A stretch of DNA of 64,000 bases from Variovorax sp. Root411 (GCF_001425205.1 NZ_LMDW01000019.1:181534-245533), one strand, 5' to 3'. Counted from the first letter of the stretch, positions 1 to 8,446 are shown. Numbers and translations: made by a program. The notes: generated by a model from the sequence alone, not told the origin.

Positions 1-11
1 CAGCCATGGCA

Positions 12-923
12 TCACCGGCCGGGCAGGTAGCGCGAAGGATCGACGGGCTTGCCCTGGCGGCGGATCTCGAAATGCAGCTTCACGCGATCGGCGTCGCTGT
101 TACCCATTTCGGCGATCTTCTGGCCCTTTTGAACCGACTGGTCTTCCTTCACGAGCAGCGTCTGATTGTGGGCATACGCCGTGAGGTAGGTGTTGTTGTG
201 CTTCAGGATGATCAGGTTGCCGTAGCCGCGCAGGCCTGCGCCCGCATAGACCACGCGACCGTCGGCGGCGGCCAGCACCGGGTCGCCCGCCTTGCCGCTG
301 ATGTCGTAGCCCTTGTTCTTGGCCTCATCGAAGCCCGCAATCAGCGAACCGCTCGCAGGCCAGATCCAGCCGATGTCTTCATCACCCACATTTCCGCTGC
401 CGGGACCGGCCGGCGAAGCCGTGACCGGCGGCTTGGTCGTCGCGCTGCTGGCGGGCGCCGAGGGCACCACCGCAGGCTGCGGCGTCACGGGCTTCGTGAC
501 CGCACCTTCGGGCGAAGCGGCAGGCGGTATTGCGGGCGCGGCCGCGACGACCGTTCCCGAACCGGCCGGCGGAATCACGCGCAGCACCTGGCCGACTTCG
601 ATCAGGTCCGGGTTCTCGATGTTGTTCCAGCGAACGATGTCCTGCCAGCGCTGGCCGGTGTCGGCACCGATGCGGCGAATGGTGTCGCCGGGACGCACGG
701 CGTAGTAGCCGGGCTTGCCATAGTTTTCGATGCCGGCGAGCGGCTTGCCGTTGGCGTCGGTGGTGATGGGCGGGCCGCCGGGCACTGATGCGCCAGGCGC
801 GCGCGCCATGGTGCCGCGGTCTTCGACCGGCGCCGGCCCGCGCGGTGTGGAACAGCCCGCGATCACGAGCACAAAGGCCAACGTGACGCCAGCGAACCAA
901 CTCCGATTGCCAAAACCCTGCAT
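12..923 (-). CDS. nlpD: NlpD-like murein hydrolase activator lipoprotein (LysM + M23)
   Basis: Envelope lipoprotein expected to activate periplasmic amidases during septum splitting. The N-terminus has a hydrophobic stretch ending in a lipobox (VIAGC, Cys24). A LysM peptidoglycan-binding domain lies around residues 72-116 (YYAVRPGDT ... GQVLRVIPP), followed by a Pro/Ala-rich linker and a C-terminal M23/LytM domain from about residue 200 to the end. As in E. coli NlpD, the usual first zinc-ligand position reads KGYDISG rather than H-x-G-x-D, so the domain probably regulates rather than cuts. It is last in the surE-pcm-nlpD operon, 11 nt after pcm, with GAAGGAA as ribosome site. Only 4 nt beyond its stop an ATG begins at base 7 on the minus strand; in many proteobacteria the next gene is rpoS, but too little is visible to say. 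Confidence 0.92.
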   Translation of the reverse strand: MQGFGNRSWFAGVTLAFVLVIAGCSTPRGPAPVEDRGTMARAPGASVPGGPPITTDANGKPLAGIENYGKPGYYAVRPGDTIRRIGADTGQRWQDIVRWNNIENPDLIEVGQVLRVIPPAGSGTVVAAAPAIPPAASPEGAVTKPVTPQPAVVPSAPASSATTKPPVTASPAGPGSGNVGDEDIGWIWPASGSLIAGFDEAKNKGYDISGKAGDPVLAAADGRVVYAGAGLRGYGNLIILKHNNTYLTAYAHNQTLLVKEDQSVQKGQKIAEMGNSDADRVKLHFEIRRQGKPVDPSRYLPGR

Positions 924-934
924 TTGTTATTCCT

Positions 935-1708
935 TCAAGCGATGCCTGATTTTAGGGGGACAAAGTGAACCGCCTCAAGAATGAGGCGCTCCAGTCCCCG
1001 CGGGGTCTTGTCGATGACGACAAGGGCCTGGCCACCGCTTGCAGAATGGGTCGGTGCCACGATGCGGCCACCCACCGCGAGCTGCGCAATCCAGGCCTCG
1101 GGCACGGCTTCGCCGCCAGCCGCGGCAATGATGCCGGCGTAGGGCGCGCCCTTGGCGTAGCCGATCATCCCGTCGCCCAGCATCAGATGCACTGTGGCCA
1201 GGCGGAAGTGCCGCAGATTGGCGCGCGCGCGCTCGTGCAGGCCGCGCAGGCGCTCGATGCTGTAGACCTCGGTGGCCACATGATTCAGCACCGCGGCCTG
1301 ATAGCCGCAACCGGTACCGATCTCGAGCACGCGGCCGAGCTTGTCCTGCGGCTTTCCAGCCAGCGCGGGTGCGCCCATCAGGAGTTCGATCATGCGGGCC
1401 ACCACGTTGGGCTTCGAGATGGTCTGCCCCAACCCGATCGGCAGGCTCGTATCTTCATAGGCCTGGTTGACCAGCGCACTGTCGACAAAACGATGCCGCT
1501 CCACGGCGCCCATTGCGCGCAGCACCCGCGGATCGGAGATGCCCTGCGCCGCGAGCCTCTGCACCATGCGCGCGCGCACGGCATCGGAAGCCATCGAAGG
1601 CGTGGACGGCACCATCGGCTTGGCCGGCACGGCGGGCATGCGCCCTCGCGTGGCGGCCGAAGCGGTGGGTGTCAGGCGAACGGGGAAACTGGGCCGCTGC
1701 GTGGCCAT
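935..1708 (-). CDS. pcm: protein-L-isoaspartate O-methyltransferase
   Basis: Cytoplasmic repair enzyme that methylates L-isoaspartyl residues in aged proteins using S-adenosylmethionine. The family motif GQTISKP and the SAM-binding loop LEIGTGCGYQAAVL are both present. The protein is 257 aa against about 208 in E. coli; the extra length is an N-terminal Pro/Ala/Met-rich tail of roughly 45 residues with no recognisable domain. The ATG begins 1 nt after the surE stop, which favours translational coupling and this start, although an internal Met near residue 39 (MASDAVRARM) would give a protein of standard length. The surE-pcm-nlpD order matches the stationary-phase survival cluster of other proteobacteria. 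Confidence 0.95.
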   Translation of the reverse strand: MATQRPSFPVRLTPTASAATRGRMPAVPAKPMVPSTPSMASDAVRARMVQRLAAQGISDPRVLRAMGAVERHRFVDSALVNQAYEDTSLPIGLGQTISKPNVVARMIELLMGAPALAGKPQDKLGRVLEIGTGCGYQAAVLNHVATEVYSIERLRGLHERARANLRHFRLATVHLMLGDGMIGYAKGAPYAGIIAAAGGEAVPEAWIAQLAVGGRIVAPTHSASGGQALVVIDKTPRGLERLILEAVHFVPLKSGIA

Positions 1709-1709
1709 G

Positions 1710-2468
1710 TCAATTGCCGAGACGGGCCACCGTCTCGCGCCATTGGCCGAGGTTGGCGTGGTCCGTCAGGTCGATCTGCAGCGGTGTCAGCGCGATGTGG
1801 CCGGCGGCAGTGGCATGGAAGTCGGTGCCTTCGCCGCTGTCCTTGGCGCCGCCTGCGCCGGCGATCCAGTACATGGTTTCGCCTCGCGGGCTGTCCTGCG
1901 TGATCACCTTCTCCGCCGCATGGCGGCGGCCGAGCCTGCAGACCTTGACGGGCTTCAGCTCGTCGAAAGGCAGGTTCGGCACATTCACGTTGAGCAGGAA
2001 GGCGGCGCCTCCCAGCATGCGCTCGCGCTCGATCTGCTGCACCAGCCGCCGCGCCACCTGGGCGGCCGCATCCACATGCGCCCAGCCCTTTTCGATCTGC
2101 GAGAACGCAATGGCCGGAATGCCGAACAGATAGGCTTCCATCGCCGCGCCGACCGTGCCCGAATAGATGGTGTCGTCGCCCATGTTGGCGCCGTTGTTGA
2201 TGCCGGAGACCACCAGGTCGGGCCGGTAGTCGAGCAGGCCCTTGAGCGCGATGTGCACGCAATCGGCCGGCGTGCCCGTCACGTAGCGAAAGCCGTTGTG
2301 CGCCTCGCGCACGTAGAGCGGTGCCGCCAGGGTCAGCGCGTTCGATTTGGCGCTGTTGTTGTGCTCGGGCGCAACCACCTCGACCTCGGCGATGTCCTTG
2401 AGCGCGTCGTGCAGTGCGACGATGCCCGGCGCCTGAAAGCCATCGTCGTTGGAAATTAGTATCTTCAT
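1710..2468 (-). CDS. surE: 5'/3'-nucleotidase SurE
   Basis: Metal-dependent phosphatase acting on nucleoside 5'- and 3'-monophosphates, associated with stationary-phase survival. The 252-aa length is typical. The N-terminal metal-binding NDD motif (residues 7-9), the NNSAKSN loop and the SGINNGANMGDD segment holding another metal ligand are intact. It is the first gene of the operon with pcm and nlpD and is transcribed away from the quinone-reductase-like gene. The start follows a short leader that contains a TACAAT box. Confidence 0.96.
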   Translation of the reverse strand: MKILISNDDGFQAPGIVALHDALKDIAEVEVVAPEHNNSAKSNALTLAAPLYVREAHNGFRYVTGTPADCVHIALKGLLDYRPDLVVSGINNGANMGDDTIYSGTVGAAMEAYLFGIPAIAFSQIEKGWAHVDAAAQVARRLVQQIERERMLGGAAFLLNVNVPNLPFDELKPVKVCRLGRRHAAEKVITQDSPRGETMYWIAGAGGAKDSGEGTDFHATAAGHIALTPLQIDLTDHANLGQWRETVARLGN

Positions 2469-2487
2469 GGTGTCCTGGGTGCGGGGG

Positions 2488-2493
2488 ATTGTA
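2488..2493 (-). promoter_or_regulatory. candidate -10 box for surE-pcm-nlpD
   Basis: TACAAT on the minus strand, 20 nt upstream of the surE ATG in the divergent intergenic region. No convincing -35 lies at 16-18 nt spacing, so this is only a candidate and implies a very short leader. Confidence 0.3.
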
Positions 2494-2595
2494 GGCGCCG
2501 GGTGCGTCGCAGCAGGGACAAGCCCACCCTGCCGCGCCGCCTATCATCGCCCGCATTCTTTGGCCCCATCCGACTCACACGAAGGAGACTCGAGC

Positions 2596-3582
2596 ATGCA
2601 CGCATGGCTTTGCGAAAACCCCACCGGCGTCGACGCGCTGACCTGGAAGGAACTGCCGACCCCGACCCCGGGCCCGGGTCAGGTGCTGATCGAAATCAAG
2701 GCAGCGAGCCTGAATTTCCCCGATCTGCTGATCGTGCAGAACAAATACCAGATGAAGCCGCCCCTGCCCTTCGTGCCGGGCTCCGAATATGCAGGCGTCG
2801 TCCAGGCGGTCGGCGACGGCGTCACGCACCTCAAGGTCGGGCAGAACGTGGCCTGCCTGTCGGGCACGGGCGGCTTCGGCACCCACACACTTGCACCCGC
2901 GGCCCTGTGCATGCCGCTGCCCGAAGGTTTCGGCCACGTCGATGCCGCGGCTTTCATCATGATCTACGCCACCTCGTGGCATGCACTGATGGACCGGGCG
3001 CAACTCAAGGCCGGCGAAACCGTGCTGGTGCTCGGCGCGGCGGGCGGCGTGGGCACGGCGGCCATCCAGATCGCAAAGGCTGCCGGGGCCAGAGTGATTG
3101 CAGCAGCCTCCACCGACGAAAAATGCGAGCTTTGCCGCTCCATCGGCGCCGACGCGACGATCAACTACACGACGCATGCACTGCCCAACGGTTTTCGCGA
3201 TGCCGTCAAGGCCGCCACCGACGGCAAAGGACCGGATGTCATTTACGACCCGGTGGGCGGCGATTTCGCAGAGCCCGCCTTTCGCTCCATTGGGTGGCGC
3301 GGCCGCTATTTGGTCGTCGGTTTTGCGTCCGGTCCGATTCCATCGCTGCCATTGAACCTGACACTGCTGAAAGGCGCCTCGCTGGTCGGCGTGTTCTGGG
3401 GCGATTTCGCCAGGCGCGAGCCCAAGGCCAATGCGCAGATGATGGCCGAATTGGCGCAGTGGTACGGCCAGGGAAAGATCAAGCCGGTGATCGACAGCAC
3501 GATGCCGATGGCTGAATTGAAGGCCGCCTATGCCCACATGGGCTCGCGCGGCGTCAAAGGAAAACTGGTGATGGTGAACTGA
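2596..3582 (+). CDS. NADPH:quinone oxidoreductase-like MDR-family enzyme
   Basis: Zinc-independent medium-chain dehydrogenase/reductase of 328 aa, related to quinone oxidoreductase (Qor). The GroES-like N-terminal half carries the conserved VPGSEYAGVV segment, and the Rossmann half carries AAGGVGTAAIQIAK for NADPH. No structural-zinc Cys cluster is visible. The ATG at 2596 has AAGGAG 8 nt upstream; the frame stays open further upstream but lacks a ribosome site. It is a single-gene unit divergent from surE and followed by a bidirectional terminator. Substrate unknown; likely a soluble quinone or reactive-carbonyl reductase. Confidence 0.85.
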   Translation: MHAWLCENPTGVDALTWKELPTPTPGPGQVLIEIKAASLNFPDLLIVQNKYQMKPPLPFVPGSEYAGVVQAVGDGVTHLKVGQNVACLSGTGGFGTHTLAPAALCMPLPEGFGHVDAAAFIMIYATSWHALMDRAQLKAGETVLVLGAAGGVGTAAIQIAKAAGARVIAAASTDEKCELCRSIGADATINYTTHALPNGFRDAVKAATDGKGPDVIYDPVGGDFAEPAFRSIGWRGRYLVVGFASGPIPSLPLNLTLLKGASLVGVFWGDFARREPKANAQMMAELAQWYGQGKIKPVIDSTMPMAELKAAYAHMGSRGVKGKLVMVN

Positions 3583-3600
3583 GCGCACCACCCGCGAACG

Positions 3601-3640
3601 CCCAATAAAAAAGCCCGCGCATGCGGGCATTTTTATTGGG
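3601..3640. terminator. bidirectional Rho-independent terminator
   Basis: GCCCGC-GCAT-GCGGGC stem-loop at 3613-3628 flanked by A-rich sequence on the left and T-rich sequence on the right, so each strand reads a hairpin plus U tract. It sits between the convergent quinone-reductase-like gene and the H-NS-family gene and can serve both. Confidence 0.85.
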
Positions 3641-3666
3641 TAACTGCCCAGCGAAGCCGGGGGCGC

Positions 3667-4011
3667 TTACTTGATCTCGTACTCGGAAAGCGACTTGCCC
3701 GCAGCCAATACCTCGGTCACCCAACGCGGCTTGCGGCCACGGCCACCCGACCAGGTTTCGCCCGTCGGGCCGCGGTATTTTGCGGCAGCCTTGGCGGGCG
3801 CGACGCCCGCACTGCGCTTGACGGCGCCCGCACGGCCGGTGAGTTTCAGATCGGAGGCCGTCAAACCGTATTCGGCGATCTTCTTGCGCAACTCTTCGAC
3901 CACGCCTGCGCGTTCCTGGTTGCGCAGGTCTTCGGCCTGCTTGCGCAATTGCGCAATCTGCTCGTCATGCTTCTTGATCTGGGAATTGATATCGGCGAGG
4001 GTCGAAGCCAT
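3667..4011 (-). CDS. H-NS family nucleoid-associated protein
   Basis: A 114-aa DNA-binding protein of the H-NS type. An N-terminal coiled coil (roughly residues 5-50, rich in K/E/Q/L heptads) should give oligomerisation. The C-terminal domain holds the hallmark YRGPTGETWSGGRGRKPRW, where GRGRKP inserts into AT-rich minor grooves. The ATG is preceded by CAGGAG. Such proteins silence AT-rich or horizontally acquired DNA. A weak promoter (TTGTGG, 16 nt, TAAGAT) lies at 4043-4070 on the minus strand. Confidence 0.93.
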   Translation of the reverse strand: MASTLADINSQIKKHDEQIAQLRKQAEDLRNQERAGVVEELRKKIAEYGLTASDLKLTGRAGAVKRSAGVAPAKAAAKYRGPTGETWSGGRGRKPRWVTEVLAAGKSLSEYEIK

Positions 4012-4220
4012 TGTTGGACTCCTGAAAATTGAAAACAGGTGGATCTTAATTCAATTTACATTTGCCACAAGCATCCCGCCGGGCGAAAAAAAAGGCGGCG
4101 CATAGCGTTATTGCAACAACTCGCAACATAAAGTCTGCCGCCATGGGCGCTTTATATGCGGGCAAGGCGAGGAAAAAAGAGGGAGGAGCGGCGCGCAGGC
4201 AGAAGAAGATGCGGGGGCCG

Positions 4221-4251
4221 GAAATGACAGCGCCGGGCAAACCCGGCGCTG
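4221..4251 (-). terminator. strong hairpin, probable tRNA-His terminator
   Basis: A 10-bp perfect GC-rich stem, CAGCGCCGGG paired with CCCGGCGCTG around a TTTG loop (4228-4251), lies about 45 nt beyond the tRNA-His 3' end. The following tract TCATTTCC is only weakly U-rich. The rest of 4012-4295 holds no gene that I can recognise. Confidence 0.45.
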
Positions 4252-4295
4252 TGATCCTTTGAGGGCTATTGCGCAATAGCACAAAGGAGATATTT

Positions 4296-4372
4296 TGGGG
4301 TGGCTGATGGGACTCGAACCCACGACGACCAGAATCACAATCTGGGACTCTACCAGCTGAGCTACAGCCACC
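4296..4372 (-). tRNA. tRNA-His (GTG)
   Basis: A full cloverleaf reads on the minus strand. The acceptor begins GGTGGCT, including the extra 5' G typical of tRNA-His. The anticodon stem CCAGA/TCTGG encloses loop TTGTGAT with anticodon GTG, the T arm contains GGTTCGAGTCC, and the 3' CCA is encoded. Length 77 nt. Confidence 0.97.
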
Positions 4373-4384
4373 GCAGAGCCTACT

Positions 4385-4390
4385 ATTGTA
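4385..4390 (-). promoter_or_regulatory. candidate -10 box for tRNA-His
   Basis: TACAAT on the minus strand, 12 nt upstream of the mature tRNA 5' end, a reasonable position for a stable-RNA promoter. The -35 match at 17 nt (GTCAAA) is poor. Confidence 0.4.
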
Positions 4391-4642
4391 GCGTTAAAAA
4401 TCGCTGTTTTGACGACGCCGATCAATGGCGAGGCTCGAAAGCTACATTTCGCCTCACCGCCGGGATCGACGCCGGCGCATCATGCCTCTCGCGATCGCGG
4501 TGATCGGCAAAAATTCTCGCCCGCCTGTCCGATCTTCATCGCCGGCACCGACATGCATATCGCTCCGCTATCATGAATGCGACCCGCGCCGACGGGCATG
4601 GCTTCCGGCCATCTCCACTCACCACATCAAAGGAATTTCTTC

Positions 4643-4891
4643 ATGAGCATCGTCTGGACCATCCTGATCGGGTTCGTCGTGGGTCTTGTGGCGCGGGCCG
4701 TCAAGCCAGGCGATGACTCTGCCGGCTTCATCGTCACGACCATCATCGGCGTTGCCGGTTCGCTGATCGTCACCTACGTCGGCCAATCGCTGGGCTGGTA
4801 CACCGCCGGCCAGGGCGCGGGTTTCATCGCATCGGTGCTGGGCGCGATCGTGCTGCTCATCATCTACGGCTTGATCAAGCGCAAGAGCTGA
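4643..4891 (+). CDS. GlsB/YeaQ/YmgE family stress-response membrane protein
   Basis: An 82-aa inner-membrane protein with three predicted hydrophobic segments (about residues 3-20, 28-48 and 58-77) and the family pattern GFVVGLVARAVKPG near the start and LGAIVLLIIYGLI at the end. Related transglycosylase-associated proteins are induced by stress; their molecular role is poorly known. The ATG at 4643 has AAAGGAA 9 nt upstream. The preceding 270 nt after tRNA-His contain no gene I recognise, only a TATCAT box at 4569-4574 that might be its -10. Confidence 0.85.
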   Translation: MSIVWTILIGFVVGLVARAVKPGDDSAGFIVTTIIGVAGSLIVTYVGQSLGWYTAGQGAGFIASVLGAIVLLIIYGLIKRKS

Positions 4892-4931
4892 TGCGAAGAA
4901 TGGGTCGTGCCGCTTCACGCGCACGGCCATC

Positions 4932-5267
4932 ATGATGCCCCGCAAAGCGCGCGCCAGGCATCATGTCTACGTGGTCGAGCTCGATGACCGCGTATGGAAC
5001 AGCCGCCGCTTCAGGCGGGCAAACCCCGATTACCAACCCGGCAAGCCCTTCGTCTACGTCGGCATGACCGGCCTGGACCCCGACATCCGCTTCGACAAGC
5101 ACAAGGCCGGCATCCAGGCCAACAGCTTCGTTCAGGAGTTCGGCCTGCACCTGCTGCCGGCGCTCTATGAACGCTACAACCCCATGACCTACGAGGACGC
5201 GCGCCTGATGGAGGTCGATCTCGGCATCGCGCTGCGCAAGGCCGGCTACGGCGTGTGGCAGGCCTGA
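4932..5267 (+). CDS. small GIY-YIG-like protein of unknown role
   Basis: A 111-aa basic protein. It opens with HHVYVVEL and later has FVYVGMTGLDPDIRFDKHKAG, which resembles the GIY-YIG nuclease core: a first VYVV strand, a second VYVG strand, then an Arg and a His/Lys at the expected helix positions. The C-terminal YEDARLMEVDLGIALR could supply the acidic metal ligand. It is compact and lacks extra DNA-binding domains, so a minimal nuclease or a nuclease-fold protein is possible. No convincing ribosome site; a second in-frame ATG follows immediately. Confidence 0.65.
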   Translation: MMPRKARARHHVYVVELDDRVWNSRRFRRANPDYQPGKPFVYVGMTGLDPDIRFDKHKAGIQANSFVQEFGLHLLPALYERYNPMTYEDARLMEVDLGIALRKAGYGVWQA

Positions 5268-5283
5268 CGCGGCGGCGAGGACT

Positions 5284-5958
5284 TCAGGAGTAGGTGACCC
5301 AACCTTCGTAGGCAGGGCCGTCCAGATGCGGCAGCGTGTTGTAGGTCACGAGCATGTGCCGCTTGGGCGTGAAGGCGAACTCGGTCACCGACGTGTTGCG
5401 AATACGCAGGTTGAGTTCGATCGTCGTCTCTGCGCTTGTCCCCAGGACATGGCCTACCGCCGTGCTGATCGGCCCTCCGCTCGACACCACCAGCACCTTT
5501 GCGCCATGGTGCTTGCCGCGCACGTGGTCGAGCGCCGTCGTCACGCCCGCCATGAAGTCGACATAGCTCGGCATTCCTGTCGGCGCCGTCCTGCCCTGCA
5601 TCCACGCGCCCAGCCCCTCGCGCAGCAGGCGGAAGTGATGGCGGTACATCTCCGGCGAATCGGGCTTCTCCAGCTTGCCTTCGTGGATGGTGGCGATGAC
5701 CGCCTCGCTGTCATACTCGTTGAGGCCGGGCCACGGCAGCACGTCGTCGCGCTCCAGGTCGAGGCCCTTGGCGATGCCCTCCCACGTCTGGCGATGGCGC
5801 TTCAACGTGCCGGTGATGACGGCATCGAACTTCATGCCACGCTCGCGCCAGTACTCGCCCAGGCGAACGGACTGACGGTGCCCGAGTTCGCTCAGGTTGT
5901 CATAGTCGGCAGCGCCAAAACTGGCCTGTCCGTGGCGCACGAGATAGAGGGTTCCCAT
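5284..5958 (-). CDS. histidine phosphatase superfamily protein
   Basis: A 224-aa protein beginning GTLYLVRHGQASFG. The RHG signature supplies the phospho-acceptor His, and later conserved positions (GTLKRHRQT with an Arg and VVSSGGPIS in place of the usual G-H-x-G) place it in branch 1. A second catalytic His is not obvious at that last motif (SGG), so the activity may differ from phosphoglycerate mutase. The start is the Met directly before GTLYLVRHG; the frame extends 19 codons further upstream without a ribosome site. Minus strand, downstream of ppiD. Confidence 0.85.
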   Translation of the reverse strand: MGTLYLVRHGQASFGAADYDNLSELGHRQSVRLGEYWRERGMKFDAVITGTLKRHRQTWEGIAKGLDLERDDVLPWPGLNEYDSEAVIATIHEGKLEKPDSPEMYRHHFRLLREGLGAWMQGRTAPTGMPSYVDFMAGVTTALDHVRGKHHGAKVLVVSSGGPISTAVGHVLGTSAETTIELNLRIRNTSVTEFAFTPKRHMLVTYNTLPHLDGPAYEGWVTYS

Positions 5959-6023
5959 GCACGGGATTCTGGCAAGAAGCCGAAGCACAGCTTGTCCCTC
6001 GGGCGACCGGTTCACGGGGCCAG

Positions 6024-6051
6024 AAAAAAGCCCGAGCGGTCGGCTCGGGCT
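6024..6051 (-). terminator. Rho-independent terminator after ppiD
   Basis: On the minus strand AGCCCGAGC pairs with GCTCGGGCT around a 4-5 nt loop and is followed by six U residues. It lies 23 nt past the ppiD stop, so the phosphatase downstream probably needs its own promoter or read-through. Confidence 0.85.
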
Positions 6052-6073
6052 GTCTCTGGCAGCGCTGTGTACG

Positions 6074-7990
6074 TCAGCGGCCGGCGGCGGGCGGTAGCGT
6101 CTCTGTCGGCTTCGGCACCAGGATCTCGGCCTTGAAACGGTCCTTCAGCATGTTGTAGTAGGCAGCGTCTTCTGCCGCAGCCACGGACTGGCCCACCTGC
6201 GCCTGTTCCTGCTTCGCGAGTTCGGGCGCCGGCGGCGTGCGCGGAACGACCTTGGTCACGCGAACCACGGCATAGCCTTGCGCGCCGAGGTCCACGCCCA
6301 CGAGTGCGGGCAGCTTGGAGGGATCGGCGCGCAGCGCAGCATCGATGACCGGCAACGGCTGCGACTGCGCTTCGCGGCGCGACACCGTGACCGGGGCGCC
6401 GAAAGTCGCGCCGTCCGCCTTGGCAGTCCACGCGGCGAGCTTGGCTTCGCCCTCGGTCTTGGCCAGCACCGCAGCGCGCTCGGCAATGAGTTGCGCACGG
6501 ATCTTGTCCTTGACGTCGGCCAGCGGCACCGGATGCGCCGGCGTGTACTTCGTCACGCGGCCCGATGCGAGTTGGCTCGGGCCGACTTCGATTGCCTCGG
6601 TGTTCTGCTTGCGCTCGAGCGAATCGGTTGCGAAAAGCGCGCTCAGGAAATTGCGGCTGGCCAGTGGGCCGGTGCCGCCCGGTGCGGGCACGCGCGCAAC
6701 GTTGTTGGCCGTCTGGATCGTGAGCTTCAGCTTCTCGGCAGCGGGCTTGAGGCTGTCGGGCGACTGGTAGACGGCGTCGGTGAATGCTTCGGCGGCCTTC
6801 GCGAACTCCTGCGTGGCCTGCTGCGAGCGCATGTCGTTCTCGATGGTCGCGCGCACCTGCTCGAAAGGCGGCACCACGGCCGGCTTGATGTCGGTCAGGC
6901 GAATGATGTGATAGCCGAATTCGGTTTCGACGACGCCGCTGGTCTCGCCCTTCTTGAGCGCAAACATCGCGTCTTCGAAAGGCTTGACCATGGCGCCCTT
7001 CGTCACGAAGTCGAGGTCGCCGCCCTTCTCCGCCGAACCCGGGTCCTGCGAATTCTTGCGTGCAACTTCGGCGAAGCTGGCAGGCGACTTCTTCACTTCG
7101 GCCAGCAACTGCTCGGCCTTGGCCTTGGCCTTTTCGCGATCGGCCGCGGGCATGCTGGACGGCGCGGTGATCAGGATGTGGCTCGCACGGCGCTCTTCCT
7201 TGGTGCCGAAGCGCGAGGCATTCTGTTCGTAGTAGGTCTTGAGGTCGGCCTCGTTCACGACGACGTTCTTCTTGGCCGCATCGAGGTCGAGCACGAGGTA
7301 TTCGATGCTGGCCTGCTCGGGCGCCTGGAACTGCGCCGTGTGGCCCTTGTAGTAGGCCTCGATGTCGGCATCGCTCACCGTCACCTTCGAAGCGAAGCTG
7401 TCGGGGCCGAAGCGCGCCACCTGGATTTCGCGGCTGTCGTAGAAGGCATTGATGGTCGTGGCGGCCAAAGCCGGCGGCGTGAAGGCCGTGCCCGAGACGC
7501 CCAGCAGCACCTGCTGCGTTGCCATGTCGGAGCGCACCGAAGCCTCGTACTGCTCCGGCGTGCGGCCGGTCACGCGCTGGAAGGCCTCGCGGTCGAACTT
7601 GCCGTCGGGTGTGCGGAATGCGGCCAGGCCAGGGTCCTGCGCGAAGATGCGCGACAGGCGCTCTTCGGACACCGTCATGTTGACCTTGGCCGCCGCGGCT
7701 GCCAGCACGCGGTCGCGCACCATGCGCTCCAGCGTGGCGTAGCGCAATGCATCCGATTCGAGCAAGGTCGGATCGACGTTGGGCGACTGCTGGCGAATGC
7801 GGTCCGTCTCGACGCGGTGCTGCTGATCCCATTCGGGCTTCGTGATGTCGTGCCCTTCGATGCGGGCGACCTTCTCGTCGCGGCCGAATCCCTGATAGCG
7901 CTCGACACCGAAGAACACGAACGAGGGAATGATCAGCAAGAACAAGAAAATCATGACGACCTTGTTGTACTTGCGGAAGGTATCAAACAT
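6074..7990 (-). CDS. ppiD: periplasmic peptidyl-prolyl isomerase PpiD
   Basis: A 638-aa inner-membrane-anchored periplasmic chaperone helping outer-membrane and exported proteins fold. Residues 1-11 are cytosolic, a single membrane helix follows at about 12-30, then a SurA-like N-terminal chaperone region (RIEGHDITKPEWDQ onward), a parvulin domain at about 265-365 (RRASHILI ... GGDLDFVTKGAMVKPFEDA ... FGYHIIRL) and a C-terminal chaperone half. Length matches E. coli PpiD (623 aa). hupB lies upstream as in E. coli, here with a tRNA gene and terminator between them. Confidence 0.95.
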   Translation of the reverse strand: MFDTFRKYNKVVMIFLFLLIIPSFVFFGVERYQGFGRDEKVARIEGHDITKPEWDQQHRVETDRIRQQSPNVDPTLLESDALRYATLERMVRDRVLAAAAAKVNMTVSEERLSRIFAQDPGLAAFRTPDGKFDREAFQRVTGRTPEQYEASVRSDMATQQVLLGVSGTAFTPPALAATTINAFYDSREIQVARFGPDSFASKVTVSDADIEAYYKGHTAQFQAPEQASIEYLVLDLDAAKKNVVVNEADLKTYYEQNASRFGTKEERRASHILITAPSSMPAADREKAKAKAEQLLAEVKKSPASFAEVARKNSQDPGSAEKGGDLDFVTKGAMVKPFEDAMFALKKGETSGVVETEFGYHIIRLTDIKPAVVPPFEQVRATIENDMRSQQATQEFAKAAEAFTDAVYQSPDSLKPAAEKLKLTIQTANNVARVPAPGGTGPLASRNFLSALFATDSLERKQNTEAIEVGPSQLASGRVTKYTPAHPVPLADVKDKIRAQLIAERAAVLAKTEGEAKLAAWTAKADGATFGAPVTVSRREAQSQPLPVIDAALRADPSKLPALVGVDLGAQGYAVVRVTKVVPRTPPAPELAKQEQAQVGQSVAAAEDAAYYNMLKDRFKAEILVPKPTETLPPAAGR

Positions 7991-8027
7991 GCTTGAACAC
8001 TCTTTTTCGACGGCTGTCGGACGGCAA

Positions 8028-8056
8028 TAAAAAAGGCGAACTTGCGGTTCGCCTTT
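8028..8056 (-). terminator. Rho-independent terminator after tRNA-Val
   Basis: On the minus strand AAAGGCGAAC pairs with GTTCGCCTTT around a short CGCAA loop, followed by a U tract. It separates the tRNA from ppiD and ends a presumed hupB-tRNA-Val transcript. Confidence 0.8.
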
Positions 8057-8068
8057 GCATCGGGTGGG

Positions 8069-8144
8069 TGGTGGGTGCTGAGGGGCTCGAACCCCCGACC
8101 TACGCCTTGTAAGGGCGCCGCTCTACCAACTGAGCTAAGCACCC
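8069..8144 (-). tRNA. tRNA-Val (TAC)
   Basis: A 76-nt cloverleaf on the minus strand: acceptor GGGTGCT/AGCACCC, D arm GCTCAGTTGGTAGAGC, anticodon stem GCGCC/GGCGT around CTTACAA with anticodon TAC, T arm with GGTTCGAGCCC, and an encoded CCA. It starts only 30 nt past the hupB stop with no obvious promoter, so it may be processed from the hupB transcript. Confidence 0.97.
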
Positions 8145-8173
8145 CACCGGGAATACTTTCCGAGTTTAACGTC

Positions 8174-8446
8174 TTAGTTGAGCGCGTCTTTCAGCGCCTT
8201 GCCCGGACGGAACTTCGGGATCTTGGCTGCCTTGATTTTAATCGCGTCGCCGGTGCGGGGATTTCGGCCGGTGCGGGCCGCGCGCTTGCCTACTGCAAAA
8301 GTGCCGAAACCGACGAGCGAAACGGAGCCGCCTTTCTTGAGCGTGGTGCGAATGGCGCCAATAGTGGATTCGAGTGCACGCGTCGCTGCGGCTTTGGAAA
8401 TATCGGCGTTCTTCGCGATGTGCTCAATCAGTTCGGTCTTGTTCAC
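8174..8446 (-). CDS. hupB: DNA-binding protein HU (beta type)
   Basis: A 90-aa histone-like protein that bends DNA non-specifically as a dimer. It begins MNKTELIEHIA and contains GFGTFAVGKRAARTGRNP, the beta-arm region with the conserved R-N-P tip that intercalates DNA. Length and sequence are standard for HU. A strong sigma-70 promoter lies about 115 nt upstream and tRNA-Val follows. Confidence 0.97.
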   Translation of the reverse strand: MNKTELIEHIAKNADISKAAATRALESTIGAIRTTLKKGGSVSLVGFGTFAVGKRAARTGRNPRTGDAIKIKAAKIPKFRPGKALKDALN

